Shown: piece after piece, positions 27,300-35,633 of the stretch
Numbering within the stretch: the first letter of the stretch is position 1
Layout of the letters: the number at the start of each line of letters is the position of its first letter
Source of the DNA: Pseudolysinimonas_A sp039912695
Lineage (GTDB): Bacteria; Actinomycetota; Actinomycetes; Actinomycetales; Microbacteriaceae
Assembly: GCF_039912695.1 (NCBI RefSeq)
Contig: NZ_JBDSPJ010000008.1
Coordinates: forward strand, 1 to 64,000
Length of the DNA: 64,000 nt
Direction: 5' to 3'
The notes under the pieces: model-generated
What the model saw: only the letters and a program-made list of their open reading frames with translations
What the model was told of the DNA's origin: nothing
Database searches by the model: none
Position numbers and translations under genes: made by a program

Positions 27300-27904
27300 A
27301 GCTGCGCGAAGTTGCCGAGGACGGTCATCCCGAAGGCGTGGCTCTTCTCAGGATGGAACTGGGCTCCCATGACGTTACCCGCGCGGATCATCGAGGCGAA
27401 AGGGACCCCGTACTGCGTCGTCGCCAGCACATCCTCGTCGCGATCGGGGACGACGCGGTAGCTGTGCACGAAATAGAAGCGACTGTCGTCGGCAAGTCCG
27501 GTGATGAGTGGATCGTCGCGAGACGGGTTGGCGTAGTTCCATCCCATGTGCGGCACCCGGATTCCGCTCGCTTCGCTGAACCGCCGGCTCACGCCGGGGA
27601 TGAGGCCAAGGCCGGCCGTGACACCCTCCTCGCTCGAATCCAGCAGGAGCTGCATCCCGAGGCAGATACCGAGCATCGGGCGACCGGTTGCCACGAAGTC
27701 GCGGAGAGCCTCGACGAGTCCCTGATCTCGCAAGAGATCCATGCCGGCGTCGAAGGCTCCGATCCCGGGCAACAGAACCCTTTCGCTCGCGGCGACCTCT
27801 GCAGGCGTGCTCACCCGACGCGACGCAGCTCCAACGCGCTTGAGCATGTTCGCGACGGAGCCCAGGTTTCCGAGCCCGTAGTCGATGATCGAGACCTCAC
27901 TCAC
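27296..27904 (-). CDS. HisH-like glutamine amidotransferase (HisH2 type)
   Basis: A 202-residue class I glutaminase. The catalytic triad is visible as Cys81 in MLGICLGMQLL, and His184 and Glu186 in GAQFHPEKSH. VPHMGWN is the conserved HisH interface loop. It releases ammonia for the adjacent HisF-like barrel. GTG 27904 is the first gene of a two-gene leftward operon, with GGAGG 11 bases upstream. No WbpG partner is beside it; candidates are the free protein at 48071 or the fusion at 36839. Confidence 0.9.
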   Translation of the reverse strand: MSEVSIIDYGLGNLGSVANMLKRVGAASRRVSTPAEVAASERVLLPGIGAFDAGMDLLRDQGLVEALRDFVATGRPMLGICLGMQLLLDSSEEGVTAGLGLIPGVSRRFSEASGIRVPHMGWNYANPSRDDPLITGLADDSRFYFVHSYRVVPDRDEDVLATTQYGVPFASMIRAGNVMGAQFHPEKSHAFGMTVLGNFAQL

Positions 27905-27996
27905 CGACCACCACCTGCCTCCGGACTAGCCGGTAACTCTTCGAGCTTTAGATGCTAGCGCCCCGCGAGCTGGCCGAGGCTGACCGACCTGGTCGA

Positions 27997-28002
27997 TAGG
28001 CT
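27997..28002 (+). promoter_or_regulatory. -10 element for leaderless acyltransferase
   Basis: TAGGCT lies 7 bases before the ATG at 28010, with no Shine-Dalgarno. Confidence 0.5.
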
Positions 28003-28009
28003 GTGGCGG

Positions 28010-29143
28010 ATGACTGACCTCGACGTGGCCCGCCCTCGGCTGGACGCGCTGACCGGCCTTCGCTGGCTCGCCGCCTTTTGGGTATTCGGCTACCACATGG
28101 CCGTTTTCGGGTCGCTGCCGTACCCGTTCGACCAGCCAAACCGGCTTGGCTTTCTCGGCGTGACATTCTTTTTCGTGTTGTCGGGCTTCGTTCTGACCTG
28201 GTCGATGAGGCCGTCTCTGCCCATTAGCACGTTCTACCTGCGCCGCTTCGCCCGCATCTGGCCGTCCCACATGGTCGCGCTTCTGCTCGCGATTCCCGTG
28301 TTCTACACGCTGTCGGCCGACCCCGACCACAGCTGGGTCAAGACGTTCAGCATCCCGATCCTGCTGCTCTCGGTCGTCCTCCTCCAGGGTTTCAGCCGCA
28401 ACCCCGAAATCCTCTTCTCCGGCAACCCGGCGGCGTGGACGCTGAGCTGCGAAGCGCTGTTCTACGCCATCCACCCTTTCCTGGGAGCACTCCTGCGCCG
28501 CGCGAATCGCCGTGGGGCGCTCGTCATCGCGGCAGTGACCGTCGCCGTCGCATTCGGATACCGGGCACTCACGCAGACGGGTCCTGACGGCTGGGCTAGC
28601 GGAGTGCCGCTGCCGTTCGAACACGTCCCCGAGTTCGTACTCGGCATGGCGATCGCCTGGGCGTTCGCGCGAGGATGGCGTCCTAGAGTCGCCGTCTGGG
28701 CCGCCTGGCTCGCGTTCGCCGCCATCATCGGGTGGCTCACCGTCGGTCCTTCCCTCGAGTTCGGGGTGCTGTCCGAGCTCGCTGGCCGGTTCTCGAACGA
28801 GTTCGCGACCGTGGCGTGCGCGCTGCTCATCGTCGCGATAGCCGGGAATGCCCTCCGAGGGCGACGGAGCTGGCTCGAGCATCCCGTGATGGTTCGCCTT
28901 GGCAACTGGTCGTACGCCTTCTACCTGGTGCACGCCACAGTCATGTACGCCGTGCTCAACGTAATCGGCGCACCCCGCGGCCCTGGCTGGAGCAACTTGG
29001 TCTGGGGCGCTGGGATCTTCGCAGTCGCACTCGCGCTCGCCGGCGCAATCCATCACTGGGTCGAGACCCCGGCGGAGCGTGCCATCCGTGGATGGAAGGA
29101 GCGTCGCGACCTCAACCGCACGAGCGGTCGAGGGATTGTCTGA
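28010..29143 (+). CDS. Acyltransferase family 3 membrane protein (OafA-like, no SGNH domain)
   Basis: A 377-residue protein with about ten transmembrane segments. Marks: LDALTGLRWLAAFWVFGYHM (catalytic-type His), FLGVTFFFVLSGFVLTW, YLRRFARIWPSHM, AAWTLSCEALFYAIHPF, and LGNWSYAFYLVHATVMY. It is likely to O-acylate a surface glycan or lipid-linked intermediate. Unlike the gene at 16857 it lacks an SGNH domain. It is monocistronic, with a leaderless start. Confidence 0.9.
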   Translation: MTDLDVARPRLDALTGLRWLAAFWVFGYHMAVFGSLPYPFDQPNRLGFLGVTFFFVLSGFVLTWSMRPSLPISTFYLRRFARIWPSHMVALLLAIPVFYTLSADPDHSWVKTFSIPILLLSVVLLQGFSRNPEILFSGNPAAWTLSCEALFYAIHPFLGALLRRANRRGALVIAAVTVAVAFGYRALTQTGPDGWASGVPLPFEHVPEFVLGMAIAWAFARGWRPRVAVWAAWLAFAAIIGWLTVGPSLEFGVLSELAGRFSNEFATVACALLIVAIAGNALRGRRSWLEHPVMVRLGNWSYAFYLVHATVMYAVLNVIGAPRGPGWSNLVWGAGIFAVALALAGAIHHWVETPAERAIRGWKERRDLNRTSGRGIV

Positions 29144-29161
29144 CCCGCAGGGCGGTCAGGC

Positions 29162-31624
29162 TCAGCCGATGCCGCGCATGTTGTTCCAGCCGGAGTCGAT
29201 CTGGCGGTTACCCAACCATGACCCGTCTCCGCTTCCGCGGTAGAGGAACAGGCGCCCGTCGGGGAGCCGCGCGAGCACGTCGGTGCCGCCCTTGCCATCC
29301 CAATTTCCCGGGCTGAAGATCGTGACGAAACTAGACCACCCGATTCCGATGAGGCGGGGGGACTGCCACACACCCGCGCCGTTCGTCGGGTAGAGCCAAA
29401 GCGACCCGTCTGCGGTTCGGGCGATGACGTCGGCACCGCCGGACCCGTCGAAGTTGCCGGCGTTGAAGATCTCGGTGAACGGAGCCCAGCCGATCCCGAT
29501 CTTCACGCCGTTGTTCGAGAGCCATCCCCCAGCGCCGTTGCCGCGGTAGTACCAGAGGTCTCCCGCCTGGTCGCGCACGACGACGTCCTGCTTGCCATCT
29601 CCGTCGAAGTCCATCCCGAACGCGCGATTGATCCCGCCCCAATCCCGTCCGATTACGATCGGAGCCCCGAGACCGCCAGCGCCGTCGCCTGGGTAGAGCT
29701 CGAATATCCCGTTCGCGATCCGGCCAACGTCGGGGTGGCCGTCGCCGGTGAAGTCACCAAGTGTGACCGTCATGGATGCAGCACCCCACCCGGTGACGAG
29801 AGTCGAGATTTCCTGATGCATCCCGCCCTCGCCGTCGCCGCGGAACAGGCGTAGGTCTCCCGCCGGGGTCACCCCGAGCACATCACGGTCGCCATCGCCA
29901 TCGAGGTCCCCCGCCCCACCCGGCTGCGGCGACACCGCGTCGGGTGTTGGGGTCGGCGTAGGCGTCGGAGTCGGAGTCGGCGTCGGAGTCGGAGTCGGAG
30001 TCGGCGTCGGCGTCGGCGTTGGCGTTGGCGTTGGCGTGACGGGTTTGAGCGTGCCAGGAGCGTCACCCGGACCCACGATGACGCGCATCGAGTCCCAACC
30101 CACTCCGATCGCACCAGAGGAGGTGATGGCGCCGGCGCCGACACCCGAGAAGAGATAGAGGACACCGGCCCCATCCCGCGCGATCAGGTCGGGGATGCCG
30201 TCTCCCGAGAAGTCGCCTACGGAATAGACGCCCGTCATCCCGCTCCATCCGACGCCGATTCGGATCGGCGGCTTGAAGGTGGAGTCGCATGCCCCGGGAT
30301 AGAGCATGAGATCCCCGTTGGAACGACGCGTGACCAGGTCGCCGCAGCCGTCACCGTTGAAGTCGCCGGGGCCGGCGAGGAGGGTCGTCGAGTTGAACCC
30401 CGTCGCTATCTGGATTTGCGACCCGAACGTGCCGTTTCCCATACCCGGCCACAGCCACAGCCGCCCGACGGAATCCGTTGTGAACACATCGGCGAAACCA
30501 TCGCCGTTGAAGTCGCCCGCGTACACGATCGAGGCCGCATCCGACCAATCGACGGCAAGGCTCCGCACCACGGGATACTCGAGAGTGCCGTCGCCCGCGT
30601 AGAAATAGGCATGCCCCCCGCCGTCGACCCCGATGACGTCTCGGTAGCCGTTGTTGTCGAAGTCGCCCACCCCGACGAGCGTCTTGATACCCTCCCAGCC
30701 CGGGCCGAGGCTCACACGCGGCTTCCAGCTGCCTCGACCGCTCCGAGGGTAGGCCCACATCTCCCAGTTGCCATCGATGGCAATCAGGTAGTCGGCGCCA
30801 GCCGTCGTCGTGATGAACTCCTCACCGCGCGTGTTGCCGAACCACTCGGTGTAGAAGCGCCAGAAGTTACGGTTACCGTACGTCGAGCACTCGTCACCGG
30901 TGCCATACAGATTGGCGAGGGCCGCGTCGTCGGGCTGGTAAGGCGTGTAGTTGTAGAGGGCGGCCGTCGCGTAGTTCTGGACCGCGAGATTTGTGCCCCC
31001 GCACGAGGCGTTCGGCGAATATTGCACGAATTGCGGCCCAGGTTGGCGGGCGAAGCGGTTCGCCATGTAGGCCTTGAGCTGGCGCGTGCCGGAGACGATC
31101 TGTTTGCCCAGTCCTTCGAAAGCGACGTCGCAGGGTGCGGTATCGGGGCAGGCCAAGCCCATCGCGTGGTTAAGAGCCCAGTCCCTCGGCGCGTTGCTTG
31201 TGACGAGTCCCTGCTCCTTTTGGAGCGTCACGAGGATGACCTTTGCCGAAATTCCACATGCAACCTGAACCGTGTAAATGAGATCGGCGGCGCGATAGTC
31301 GCCCGCGGGGATTGCGTCGCACACGACTTTGCCGGAGCCCGTCGACGACACTTCTCGCGCGCGTCCCGCGTAAGGGATCACCGCGACGTTGAGGCAGCGA
31401 CCGTTGCTGCACGTGCCGATGCGGGCTTGCAGGAAGTCCTGGATCTCGGACGCGGTCATTGCCGCGGCGTCGTAGAACAGCGAGTCGGCGATGATCAGCT
31501 CGGGATCGAATTGTGAAGCGGTCAGGACAGTCGGCGCTACGATCGCCGACGGTGGGGAAATGATGGTGCCGAGTGGGATCGCGAGGGAGAGAGCGAGCAG
31601 GCCCCCAAGCCACCGCCGTGTCAT
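29162..31624 (-). CDS. Secreted FG-GAP/VCBS repeat protein with N-terminal EQGLVT-type domain
   Basis: An 820-residue exported protein. Residues 1-30 form a signal peptide (RRWLGGLLALSLAIPLGTII). The N-terminal domain (about 35-270) matches a module common in secreted actinobacterial proteins: DPELIIADSLFYDAAAMTASEIQ, VTLQKEQGLVTSNAPRDW, ATAALYNYTPYQPDDAALANL, NRNFWRFYTEWFG. Two FG-GAP beta-propeller blocks follow (GDFNGDGFADVF, GDLDGDGDRDVL and similar Ca-binding loops), separated by about 16 Thr-Pro pairs. ATG 31624 follows GGGGGTGG; GTG 31630 is possible. It is probably a surface or cell-wall protein; whether the N-terminal domain is enzymatic is unknown. Confidence 0.87.
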   Translation of the reverse strand: MTRRWLGGLLALSLAIPLGTIISPPSAIVAPTVLTASQFDPELIIADSLFYDAAAMTASEIQDFLQARIGTCSNGRCLNVAVIPYAGRAREVSSTGSGKVVCDAIPAGDYRAADLIYTVQVACGISAKVILVTLQKEQGLVTSNAPRDWALNHAMGLACPDTAPCDVAFEGLGKQIVSGTRQLKAYMANRFARQPGPQFVQYSPNASCGGTNLAVQNYATAALYNYTPYQPDDAALANLYGTGDECSTYGNRNFWRFYTEWFGNTRGEEFITTTAGADYLIAIDGNWEMWAYPRSGRGSWKPRVSLGPGWEGIKTLVGVGDFDNNGYRDVIGVDGGGHAYFYAGDGTLEYPVVRSLAVDWSDAASIVYAGDFNGDGFADVFTTDSVGRLWLWPGMGNGTFGSQIQIATGFNSTTLLAGPGDFNGDGCGDLVTRRSNGDLMLYPGACDSTFKPPIRIGVGWSGMTGVYSVGDFSGDGIPDLIARDGAGVLYLFSGVGAGAITSSGAIGVGWDSMRVIVGPGDAPGTLKPVTPTPTPTPTPTPTPTPTPTPTPTPTPTPTPTPDAVSPQPGGAGDLDGDGDRDVLGVTPAGDLRLFRGDGEGGMHQEISTLVTGWGAASMTVTLGDFTGDGHPDVGRIANGIFELYPGDGAGGLGAPIVIGRDWGGINRAFGMDFDGDGKQDVVVRDQAGDLWYYRGNGAGGWLSNNGVKIGIGWAPFTEIFNAGNFDGSGGADVIARTADGSLWLYPTNGAGVWQSPRLIGIGWSSFVTIFSPGNWDGKGGTDVLARLPDGRLFLYRGSGDGSWLGNRQIDSGWNNMRGIG
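29942..30037 (-). repeat. Hexanucleotide repeat encoding a (Thr-Pro)16 linker
   Basis: About sixteen 6-base units (ggcgtc, ggagtc and ggcgtt variants on the plus strand) encode consecutive Thr-Pro pairs between the two beta-propeller blocks. Such a linker is stiff and extended, and the repeat is likely to vary in length between strains. Confidence 0.9.
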
Positions 31625-31651
31625 CGCCACCCCCGCGTCGTCGTCCCGAAC

Positions 31652-31657
31652 ACTATA
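31652..31657 (-). promoter_or_regulatory. Putative -10 (TATAGT) of the FG-GAP protein gene
   Basis: TATAGT on the minus strand lies 27 bases before ATG 31624, leaving room for a short leader with the GGGGGTGG ribosome site. I see no clear -35. Confidence 0.4.
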
Positions 31658-31796
31658 CGTACAGGATGGGCTGAGATCTCGGAGTCAGAGCCGACCGAGT
31701 CGAGCGATATGGGAGTGGGCGAGCCTGCCCGACGGTATCGTGGGACCCCGTGGAGACTCTCTGGTCGGCATTGACCCGCCGTCGACACACGGGGCC

Positions 31797-32636
31797 GTGA
31801 AGCTGCTCGTTACCGGAGCGGCGGGCCTCGTCGGTGGCGCCATCGCACGGCGGGCCATTGACCTCGGTCACGACGTCATCCGAGTCTGGAATTCCGCGCC
31901 GATCCCGGCCCTGTCCGGCGCATATGACGTCCGCTGCGACCTCGGGAACCCTTCGGCGGTGTCCTCGCTGCCCTCCGATGTCACCGCCGTGATCCACGCG
32001 GCTGCGCGCATCCCCGCGGGCGACTGGTCCGATGAGGCCGCGGCCGCGGTCAACCGCCGCACCGACGACACACTGCTCCATCACTACCGCTCCTTCGGAG
32101 GAGCCTGGGTCTACGTGTCAAGCGTCGCGCTGGAGTCTCCGGAGCTGCGCGAGACCAGCTCCTACGCGCGGGAGAAGGCCGCCACCGAGGAAAGTACGAC
32201 GCTCGCATTTTCGGACCGGGCACGCAGCATCCGAATCAGCTCGCCGTACGGCCCGGGGATGCGGCATCTGAATGTCCTGCGGCGGTTCGTGGAAGCAGCA
32301 CGCGCGGGCGACCCGATCACCATCTTCGGAAGCGGCGAACGCACGCAGGACTTCGTTCACGTGGATGACATCGCGACCGCTGCCATCGCCGCCGCTGAGT
32401 TCGCCGGAGGCGAGCCGGTCGTCGTCGCCTCCGGCGAACCGGTCACGATGATCGAACTCGCTCGTCTGATCGTGAGGATCTGCGGCTCACACTCGACCAT
32501 CAAGTACGCAGACGAACCCGACCCTCAAGAACAATTCCGGGCGGACTACGACCTCGGTCCTGCACTGGACTCCTTCGACTGGTCGCCGTCGATCCGCCTA
32601 GAGACAGGTCTGCGATCTTTGGTCGAGGCGATGTGA
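31797..32636 (+). CDS. NAD-dependent epimerase/dehydratase (extended SDR), cassette B
   Basis: A 279-residue SDR. An intact nucleotide-binding motif (LLVTGAAGLVGGAIARRA), WVYVSSVAL with the catalytic Ser, YAREK as YxxxK, and QDFVHVDDIATAAI are all visible. It should act on a nucleotide sugar. GTG 31797 is chosen because the Rossmann strand begins immediately after it; an upstream in-frame GTG at 31740 would add a family-unlike extension. First gene of the second SDR / phosphoesterase / ATP-grasp cassette, coupled by GTGA to the next gene. I see no clear promoter in the 172-base gap upstream. Confidence 0.83.
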   Translation: MKLLVTGAAGLVGGAIARRAIDLGHDVIRVWNSAPIPALSGAYDVRCDLGNPSAVSSLPSDVTAVIHAAARIPAGDWSDEAAAAVNRRTDDTLLHHYRSFGGAWVYVSSVALESPELRETSSYAREKAATEESTTLAFSDRARSIRISSPYGPGMRHLNVLRRFVEAARAGDPITIFGSGERTQDFVHVDDIATAAIAAAEFAGGEPVVVASGEPVTMIELARLIVRICGSHSTIKYADEPDPQEQFRADYDLGPALDSFDWSPSIRLETGLRSLVEAM

Positions 32637-33289
32637 GAGTCGCCCTGTTCTCGGACGTGCATGGGAATGCCGTCGCGCTCCACCAACTTCTCAAGGAGCC
32701 TGGGTTCGCCTCCGCGGACGTGAGGGCGTTCCTCGGCGATGCTGTGGGCTACTTCCCTGCGGGGGCGGAAGTCGTCGAGATCTTGCTTTCGACCGCCGAC
32801 ATCGGAGTGCAGGGCAATCACGACGCGATGATCACGGGCGTGCTGCCGATCGACCCCGTCGCGGATGAGGTCTACCGCCTCACCGAGCAGCTCACGTCGC
32901 TCCCCGACCTGGCCCGGTCCTACCTCGAGGAACTCCCCCTCACGGCGGAATTGGGCGGTGCGCTTCTCGTGCACGGGAGCCCGAGCGACCCGCTGCTCGG
33001 GCGCCTCTACGCCAACACGCCCGATGGTGAAATCGGCGACCTGACGAACCCCTTCGTTTTCGTCGGCCAAACTCACCGACCCTTTATCCGTCGGGTCGGA
33101 TCTTCGACCCTCGTTAACATCGGGTCGGTCGGGCTGCCCCGCGATGGCACAGGACACGGCTGTTACGCTGTCTGGGATTCCGCGAGCGGCGAAGTACAGG
33201 TGCACCCGTTCGCACTCGATGGGAGGGCCATCCTCTCGGAGTATCCCGACGTGCATCCCGATGTACGCGCACGGATCGCGGAGCGGTGA
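32633..33289 (+). CDS. Metallophosphoesterase (YfcE-like fold), cassette B
   Basis: A 218-residue calcineurin-like phosphoesterase and paralogue of the gene at 16168. Metal ligand motifs: LFSDVHGNAVAL, FLGDAVGYFP, QGNHDAM, LLVHGSP, and FVGQTHRPF with VNIGSVGLPR. GTG 32633 overlaps the SDR stop by 4 bases. The job in the cassette is unknown; see the ATP-grasp partner. Confidence 0.88.
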   Translation: MRVALFSDVHGNAVALHQLLKEPGFASADVRAFLGDAVGYFPAGAEVVEILLSTADIGVQGNHDAMITGVLPIDPVADEVYRLTEQLTSLPDLARSYLEELPLTAELGGALLVHGSPSDPLLGRLYANTPDGEIGDLTNPFVFVGQTHRPFIRRVGSSTLVNIGSVGLPRDGTGHGCYAVWDSASGEVQVHPFALDGRAILSEYPDVHPDVRARIAER

Positions 33290-33318
33290 TTGTCGGCACG
33301 ACCGGAGGACGGCAGACG

Positions 33319-34371
33319 GTGTTGAACATTCTGGTGACCGGCGCTGGGGGCGGTGGCGTCGGCGAACAGCTGATCAAGACCGTGCGCCTCTCCGGGATCG
33401 AAAGCCGAATCGTGGCCACGGACACGTCGAGGGTAAGCACCGCGACAGTGAACGCGGATGCCTTCGCGGTGGTCCCGATTGCGCGCAACGAGAGCTACCT
33501 CAACGAACTCCTCGCCCTCAGCGAGCGCGAGGGGATCGACGTGCTCTTGCCGGGCTCGGAGGCTGAACTTCGGGTGATCAGCGACAACCGCGAGCACTTC
33601 GAACGGCTCGGCATCTTCTTGCCGATCAACCCGAAGTCGGTTATCGATCTCAGCCTCGACAAGAGCCGTACTGCTGAGTTCTTTACCGAGCACGCTCTCG
33701 CTTTCCCCCGGAGCGCGACGATCACGAGCGCCGAAGACCTCGAGCGCGTGGACTTCCTGCCCGCGGTCTTGAAGCCCTCGATCGGCGGTGGCGGATCAGC
33801 CAACATCATGCTCGCCCAGTCGCTCGACGAACTACGGGTCTTCGGGCAGTACCTGCTCCGTATTTACCCGGAGTTCGTCGTGCAGGAGTACGTCGGCACC
33901 GAAGAGTCCGAATACACCGTCGGCGTACTGCTCGACATGGATGGCGGGCTCGTGAACTCGATCGCGATGCGCAGGATCATTCGCAGCGGTCTCGGTGCCA
34001 AGCTCCGCGTGGCAAACCGCACGGCACGAGGGGAGCTCGGCGAGTACCTCGCAATCAGCAGTGGCATCTCTCAGGGCGAGTTCGTCGCTCCCTTCGAACT
34101 CAACCGCGAATGCGAACGGATCGCGGTGGAGCTGGGCGCGAGAGCCGCCATCAACATCCAATGTCGTTGGGTCGACGGCCAAGCCATCGTGTTCGAAGTC
34201 AACCCGCGTTTCAGTGGCACCTCGTCGAGTCGAGCGCTTGTCGGCTATAACGAACTGGCGGTGCTGTTGCGAGCACGCTTCGAGGGTATCGAGCCGGAGC
34301 GCGGTTTCGCCTATCGTCACGGCTACGTGCTCCGCGGGCTCCAGGAGCGTTTCGTGCCGGTGGCTGGCTAG
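33319..34371 (+). CDS. ATP-grasp domain protein (CarB-like), cassette B
   Basis: A 350-residue paralogue of the ATP-grasp protein at 14361. Pre-ATP-grasp domain NILVTGAGGGGVGEQLIKTV, ATP-binding VLKPSIGGGGSANIML and VVQEYVGTEESEYTVG, and metal-binding VFEVNPRFSGTSSSRAL. The GTG 33319 start places the first strand two codons in and has GGAGGAC about 10 bases upstream. GTG 33286 overlaps the preceding stop as GTGA and is the alternative, adding 11 residues. It probably forms an amide or other acyl bond on a glycan precursor; this is inference from the superfamily. Confidence 0.84.
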   Translation: MLNILVTGAGGGGVGEQLIKTVRLSGIESRIVATDTSRVSTATVNADAFAVVPIARNESYLNELLALSEREGIDVLLPGSEAELRVISDNREHFERLGIFLPINPKSVIDLSLDKSRTAEFFTEHALAFPRSATITSAEDLERVDFLPAVLKPSIGGGGSANIMLAQSLDELRVFGQYLLRIYPEFVVQEYVGTEESEYTVGVLLDMDGGLVNSIAMRRIIRSGLGAKLRVANRTARGELGEYLAISSGISQGEFVAPFELNRECERIAVELGARAAINIQCRWVDGQAIVFEVNPRFSGTSSSRALVGYNELAVLLRARFEGIEPERGFAYRHGYVLRGLQERFVPVAG

Positions 34372-34441
34372 GGACGACCTGCCAGACCCGTCCGCTCTGG
34401 TGAGGAAAACGTGGGGGCTTCCAGGCCACTGCGCGGGACTC

Positions 34442-35623
34442 TCAGTGCGAAGAGTTCAGCGCCAACACGTCGGCGACGCAGGTGATGCGGACGCCCGGAA
34501 GAAGTCCAGCCAAGGTCTGCGCGAGCCTCGGACCGAAGGTCTGCGACATGATCAGCACCGAGACGGGCGGCTGGGCCAGAAGCTCCTCGCGGTTCTCGAT
34601 CGGCGCGACGAACCCAGGGTAGAACTTGCCATGCGCGCTTTCGTCGTCGTCGAAGAAGCGCACCGCGTCCAACCGGAGCCCAGCGATCTTGGCGACGTTC
34701 ACGAACCGACTCGGTACGTACACTCCGAGTCCTCGACCGTCGCGGGTGCTGTCTTCGACAAATTCGCGGATGAGCGCGCTTTGGGCTTGCATCTGGCGCG
34801 CGTAGCGCTCCGCCAGCTCAAGCGCCTCCGGCACCTCAACCAATTCGACCGGTTGCTCGACCGGAGTGATGACGCAATAGAGAGAACCGCCGAAGGACGC
34901 GGTCTCGAGAACATCGACGTTCAACCCAGCCATCCGGACCGTGTTGGTGAGCGTCCGGCGATCGAAGTAGCTCCAGTGCTCGTGGAACAGCGTCGAGGCG
35001 TCACCCGAGTTGATGTAAGCGCTCTCGTCGGGGACACCGATGATGATGCGACCGCCGATAGCCAGCTGGCTTGCGATCACGCCCAGGAAATCGACCGGGT
35101 CTTCGAGGTGCTCGAGCACGTTGCTGAGCACGATGAAATCGAACAGCCCGGTCACCTCGGGCGAAGGGAAGAAGTCGTGCACAATCTCGACGCCGATCTC
35201 CCTCGCCCCATCCTGCCCATGCGCGCCCGGCTCGATCCCGAGTACGACGCCACCACGGTCTCGAAGCTGGCCGAGGAGGTAACCGGTTCCGCTCCCGATC
35301 TCCAAAACGCGACGTCCCTTAAACTCGCCGATCTCCCGGTCGATGAACGCGAGGAAGTCGTCGGCGTAGATACGCCCGATCCCCGACGCGTCGAAGTTGC
35401 TCGGCATCGCGTCGGCAGTGCGGTACGCGATGCCGAGTGCATCAGCGACGGCCAGGTTCTGACCCTGGCTGACGAGGCCCGTGCGGGTGTCGACTCCGAG
35501 CACAAATGGCAACGCGTCGGGAAGGCCAGATATGTTGTGCGGGCGATCGAGTGCACCCATAACGAACGGAAGTGAGTCGACGTGCCAGAGGGCGATGACG
35601 CGCGAGTGGGGCAAAGTCGACAC
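34442..35623 (-). CDS. SAM-dependent C-methyltransferase-like protein
   Basis: A 393-residue class I methyltransferase in the three-part layout of sugar C-methyltransferases: an N-terminal region (1-95), a SAM domain with VLEIGSGTGYLLGQLRDRG and VLSNVLEHLEDPVDFL, and a C-terminal half with FHEHWSYFDRRTL and a second Rossmann-like part (GLGVYVPSRFVNVAKIAGL). Typical homologues carry a zinc-binding CxxC pair in the N-terminus; here the aligned stretch reads VLGVDTRTGLVSQGQ without cysteines. The substrate is probably a nucleotide keto sugar. Last gene of the SDR / aminotransferase / HisH / HisF-WbpG operon. It starts at GTG 35623 with a weak ribosome site. Confidence 0.8.
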   Translation of the reverse strand: MSTLPHSRVIALWHVDSLPFVMGALDRPHNISGLPDALPFVLGVDTRTGLVSQGQNLAVADALGIAYRTADAMPSNFDASGIGRIYADDFLAFIDREIGEFKGRRVLEIGSGTGYLLGQLRDRGGVVLGIEPGAHGQDGAREIGVEIVHDFFPSPEVTGLFDFIVLSNVLEHLEDPVDFLGVIASQLAIGGRIIIGVPDESAYINSGDASTLFHEHWSYFDRRTLTNTVRMAGLNVDVLETASFGGSLYCVITPVEQPVELVEVPEALELAERYARQMQAQSALIREFVEDSTRDGRGLGVYVPSRFVNVAKIAGLRLDAVRFFDDDESAHGKFYPGFVAPIENREELLAQPPVSVLIMSQTFGPRLAQTLAGLLPGVRITCVADVLALNSSH

Positions 35624-35633
35624 GTGACCGACG

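Noticed and set aside
26538..27904. Histidine biosynthesis hisF-hisH pair
   Set aside because: The barrel lacks the catalytic Asp11 equivalent and matches the HisF2/WbuZ pattern; no other his gene is nearby.
29942..30037. CRISPR-like array
   Set aside because: The units are 6 bases, contiguous and in frame as Thr-Pro codons, with no spacers or cas genes.
34372..34441. Terminator between convergent ATP-grasp and methyltransferase genes
   Set aside because: Only a 5-bp stem with a 9-base loop (34382-34400) is visible, too weak to call.
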